A stretch of 64,000 nucleotides of DNA. Origin: Nectonema munidae. Taxonomy: Eukaryota > Nematomorpha > Nectonematoida > Nectonematidae. A program made the position numbers and the translations under genes. The notes beneath the pieces were generated by a model. That model ran no database searches. It saw only the letters and a program-made list of their open reading frames with translations, and was not told the DNA's origin. Positions 60,508 through 64,000 of the stretch are shown here, one piece after another (positions within the stretch are counted from its first letter, which is position 1; each line of letters opens with the position of its first letter). The stretch spans positions 186,001 through 250,000 of the forward strand of contig JAUIRK010000641.1 of NCBI GenBank assembly GCA_030549495.1, in the 5' to 3' direction.

Positions 60508-62903
60508 CTAGTATTCCTCACTTAACGACGGGCTCGGTTAACGACGACTCAGAGTTACGACGGCCTCTTAAAAATAGTCATAAATTTAAAAAAAATAATA
60601 AAAAATAAAGTAGTGAGTGAATGAGTGCGTGTATGTGTGTGAGGTGGGGTGGGAAATGCTGCCTACGCTGTATACACATATTTACACTGTAGACTCACTG
60701 TACACTCATATTTAACGAGTCACATCGCTGAGTTGTGGGTGTGTTCGTATGTTCGCGAGTCTACAGCGTAGGCAGCATCTCCCATCCCACTTTACACGCG
60801 CACTCAATCACTCACTACTCAGTCGGAAATCTACCACGCTGCTAACCGTTTACGCAAAAAATATCTTCAGTAACTATAAAAATACAACTTTTTATCCCTT
60901 AGTCATGACTGGAAAACGTTAAACTACACATTCTCCTGCTTGATCTGCTCTAAAGAAGTAAAGGACAATCACATTCAATGGCTCTACCATCATTAAGGAC
61001 AAAAACCAAATAAAAGAAATGGCTATATCATCGACAGGATACAACGCATTGTTAACTAGGCATCGAAAAAGATTGATTCATGATATGGAGAAATTGCTTT
61101 CCATTTGGATTGATGATCATCTCGATAAAAATATTCCAGTAAGTTTATTAACAATTCAAAGCAAAGCACTAAGTGAAACTTTCACGGCAAGCAAAGGGTG
61201 GTTCCAAAGATTTCGAGAACGCTTCAACTTGCATAATCGTGGTATGTATGGCGAAGCTGCAAGTGCGGATAAGAGGCGCTACAACCATTTATTGAGGAAC
61301 TAGACAAGTTAATCGAAGAGGGATGGTATCGTCAAGAACAGATCTTCAATGTAGACGAGACTGGTCTTTTTTTGGGAAAAAAAATCCAGAAAGAACATAC
61401 ATACATAAAGAAGCCAAAATCATGCCTTTTAAGTCCTTCAAAGACCGAGTGACATTGCTTTTAGGTGGCAATATTGCAGGCCACAAGCTTAAGCCATGTC
61501 TCATTTATAGGTCTCAAAATCCACGTGCTTTAAAGTATGTCAACAAGCACACATTGCCAGTTTATTACCGTGCAAATGCAAAGGCATGGATGACTCAACT
61601 TCTATTTGAAGACTGGTTTATCAATTGCTCCGTGCCTGAATCCAGACAATATTGCCTTGGAAAAGACATCCCTTTCAAGATCCTGCTTCTTCTTGATCAT
61701 GCTCCAGGCCACCCCTAACATATTGGTGACCTACATCCAAATGTGAAAGTTGTCTTCCTTCCAAAAAACACCACTTCAATCCTTCAACCCATGGATCAGG
61801 GAGCAATTTCTACATTTAAAGCAGATTATCTGCGCATCACTTTTGCCAGGGCAGTAGCTGCAATAGAGAACGACGAGATGAATCTTCGGGAATTCTGGAA
61901 GGACTACAACATTTTGAAATGTATCGAGCATATTGATGAAGCTTGGAAGCAAGTGACAGAAAAGTGTATGCAAGGTATATGGAAAAAATGCCTTAAAAGA
62001 TTTGTGAATAATTTTAATGGGTTTGATTATGAAGAAAATTCAAAAGGGATAAATAAGAAAATTGTTGATCTTGCAGTTTGAAGTGGACTCTGGTGATGTA
62101 CAAGAGTTAGTTGACTATGTTGAAGGGGAGTTATGTAATGAAGATTTGTTAGAGTTAGAAGAACAGCGAAAACTAGAAGAAGTAGAAAATGAAGAATCTG
62201 AAGAGGTACAAAAGAAGTTTACTGCAAAAGGCTTAGCAAGTGCATTTGCAAAGATAAATGAAGCTATTTTGGAAATAGAAGCGATGGACTCCAATGTAGA
62301 ACCCTTTACAAAAGATGAGAGAAACATGAATGAAACACTCAGATGATATCGTGGGATCTACGATCACAAAAAGAGACAGACGACTCAGATGTCGATTATA
62401 AATTTTTTTAGAAAAGCTAAATCTCCAAGTGTTAGTTTTCCTTCCCCCACCTCGTCAGTCACACACCCACAAACCTCAGACTCTTTCCTACTCGGGCCTT
62501 CACGTGAGCATGGTGTAAACCCCGAAGACTCTGGGTCCTCTAGTGAGCGTAATGAAGACATCAACGACCCAGATGCAATTCCAGAAAGCGAGAAATTCGA
62601 AGGCTTTAATTTATGAATTGTTCATGATTTTTTTCAGTGTTAAAATTTCAAAACATGAAATACTGTAATCTCTTTATTTATGTACAGTATGTACACCTAT
62701 TCTTAACAAAAAAACAATAGTAAGTAAAGAAAGAGAAAAGGTAAATAAGTACAGTACAGTATCAATGCCTATACGTAAGCAATACAGTAGCCTAGTGTAC
62801 AAATACATGCCTAGCAAAATGTCTATTAAAGCGCGTTTCGTTTAACGACCAAAACACTTAACGACGGGTTTACAGAACGTAACCCCGTCGTTAAGAACCA
62901 CTA
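60508..62903 (+). mobile_element. Near full-length Tigger1-like (pogo) DNA transposon
   Basis: Flanked by TA at 60506-60507 and 62904-62905. Both ends contain TTAACGACGGG in inverted orientation. The transposase is the same type as mammalian Tigger1: SLLTIQSKALSETFTASKGW, GEAASADK, IFNVDETGLF (first Asp), RVTLLLGGNIAGHKLKP, AWMTQLLFEDWFINC, ILLLLDHAPGHP (second Asp), PMDQGAISTFKADYLR (third Asp), and the acidic/Ser-Pro tail to 62616. Lesions seen: most of the N-terminal helix-turn-helix is missing or unreadable before 61019, a frame change near 61300, another near 61370, a stop near 61719 and a frame change near 62075. 2396 bp. One of the best-preserved transposons in the window. Confidence 0.9.
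60615..60828. repeat. Long inverted repeat in the Tigger 5' region
   Basis: AGTGAGTGAATGAGTGCG and GGAAATGCTGCCTACGCTGT on the left are mirrored by ACAGCGTAGGCAGCATCTCC and CGCGCACTCAATCACTCACT on the right. The arms are about 60 bp and the spacer about 85 bp, predicting a strong hairpin between the terminal repeat and the transposase. Confidence 0.8.
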
Positions 62904-62905
62904 TA

Positions 62906-64000
62906 CTTTATATTTTTTTTTACAAAATTGGTGAAATTTAAATACTATACTTCCAGCAAAAAATATTTTAATTTAATTTGCATATCGCATATACATTTGT
63001 TAAAAAAAATCCAAAATTGGGGTGGGCGAATAGGCTTTTCATTTGAAAATGAAGTAGTCTATCAGGCACACTACAGGAATTGATGAAAAGATATTTGATT
63101 GATAGAGAAAACAAATGACTGAAGGTTATCAAAATCTTATTAATTGAATTCAACAGTATTCATTCTTTTAGTTTTATAAGACCACTCGGGACTTTGCATA
63201 AATTTCAACCGCTTAACAAAATGTTTAAGCGAGTCTCAGCTAATTTGGCAACTTTCTTTTTTTAATTTTTACCTATATTACAAAATCTGATCAAAATTTT
63301 TATTATAAATTCTTCTTATATTGCAAAGAGTATTAGAAACACAATGGTTAATGGTAGGTAGAGTATCTATAATTAATACTAGTGTTATTGCTATTATGAT
63401 AAATTGAAAGTGCCATTTCCAAACGCTTATATTAGTTAGTTTTTATATGATTTTCAATTAACTTCAGCAAGTACTGATTTTGCTCTTCTTGTTTAGTGAT
63501 AACACCATTAAAATTGTGAATAAAAGCTATTCCACTTTCAGCTGCCTCATATACAATATTAAGGCCTTTAGCATAAATTTTTGAATTTAAGACTAATATC
63601 ATCTTCAGACTTTTCTGGGTCAATCATATTCTTTTATTTAGGAACAAGATACATTCCGTTGTGCCGGTTTTTTACCCTGGTTTTCTTCCTCTGAAGAATT
63701 CAAAGGTTTTTACGGTTAGGTAGTGCTCTAGCGACGCGATTCTACGTGGTTAGTAATCAAGCTATCACTAGACAATAAGTTTGTTTCCCAAATTGGGAGC
63801 GTTCGCGTTAGGATTGTATCGTTCTCTCAGTTGTATTTATATATTGTCTCATAAATTCTTGTAAAATACTATATATAATAGAGCTATTCTTTTGTAACAA
63901 GGGCCGATTGGTGTTTAGTGGGATGGAAAGTCCAGTTAGACTTGGACTCAGCATTCCGGGCGGGCCACGATATCCGAAAGGATGGGTGCGAACGTCACAA
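62906..64000. other. Right edge of the window
   Basis: 62.9-63.4 kb is AT-rich. 63432-63623 on the minus strand has a coding-like frame (ESGIAFIHNFNGVITKQEEQ) that ends at a stop, which could be the last exon of an unidentified gene continuing beyond the window. 63650-64000 is GC-richer and unidentified. Confidence 0.25.

Noticed and set aside
63661-63900. TGTGCCGG...TTGTAACA interval considered as a long terminal repeat
   Set aside because: It has TG/CA-type ends and a TATA-like stretch, but no convincing primer binding site, no second copy and no retroelement protein nearby in the window.

Overview
The window is nuclear DNA from an animal. It is very AT-rich (about 70% or more by eye), its protein-coding genes are split by spliceosomal introns, and animal-type DNA transposons, LINE and SINE remnants and one retroelement fossil are scattered throughout. 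I could not fix the species. The strong divergence of the mitochondrial polymerase and the mix of 45-73 bp introns with multi-kilobase, transposon-filled introns suggest a fast-evolving invertebrate. A parasite such as a myxozoan or parasitic crustacean is a guess only.

Two host genes can be modelled end to end by protein homology, with every exon junction in phase. (1) On the minus strand, 33783 down to 5422, lies the catalytic subunit of the mitochondrial DNA polymerase (POLG/Pol gamma A): 16 exons, 3042 nt, 1013 residues, no internal stop. Its three polymerase motifs are intact, but all three proofreading-exonuclease motifs have lost catalytic residues. (2) On the plus strand, 43257 to 59527, lies a SMYD5-like SET/MYND protein methyltransferase: 6 exons, 1287 nt, 428 residues, with an extra classical MYND zinc finger after the SET/post-SET region. 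The genes are divergent, about 9.5 kb apart. A third, unidentified gene probably ends at 247 on the minus strand.

Layout: 0.2-0.6 kb, 3' end of the unidentified minus-strand gene; 1.1-2.8 kb, first copy of an unclassified transposon-like protein family; 5.4-33.8 kb, POLG, whose large introns hold a hAT fragment (8.8-9.8), a pogo-like element (10.4-11.5), dispersed repeats (11.7-12.9), a tRNA-derived SINE (14.1-14.3), a complete hAT element with TIRs and target duplication (21.3-23.9) carrying two nested MITEs, a LINE 3' end (27.0-27.6), a DIRS-like retroelement fossil (27.8-29.2), a pogo-like MITE with a nested piggyBac-like MITE (29.3-29.9), a foldback-type element (30.1-30.9) and a short tandem satellite (31.8-32.5); 34.2-36.6, a pogo-like transposase interrupted by a hAT element; 40-42 kb, second copies of the dispersed repeats and of the unclassified family; 43.3-59.5, SMYD5-like gene with SINE, LINE, pogo and hAT insertions in its introns, one being a 359-bp hAT MITE with a perfect 8-bp target duplication; 60.5-62.9, a near full-length Tigger1-like element.

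POLG copies mtDNA and SMYD5 methylates proteins, so the two genes show no functional link. The most interesting biology is the apparent loss of proofreading in an otherwise maintained mitochondrial replicase. No CRISPR array, operon, canonical tRNA or rRNA gene was seen.
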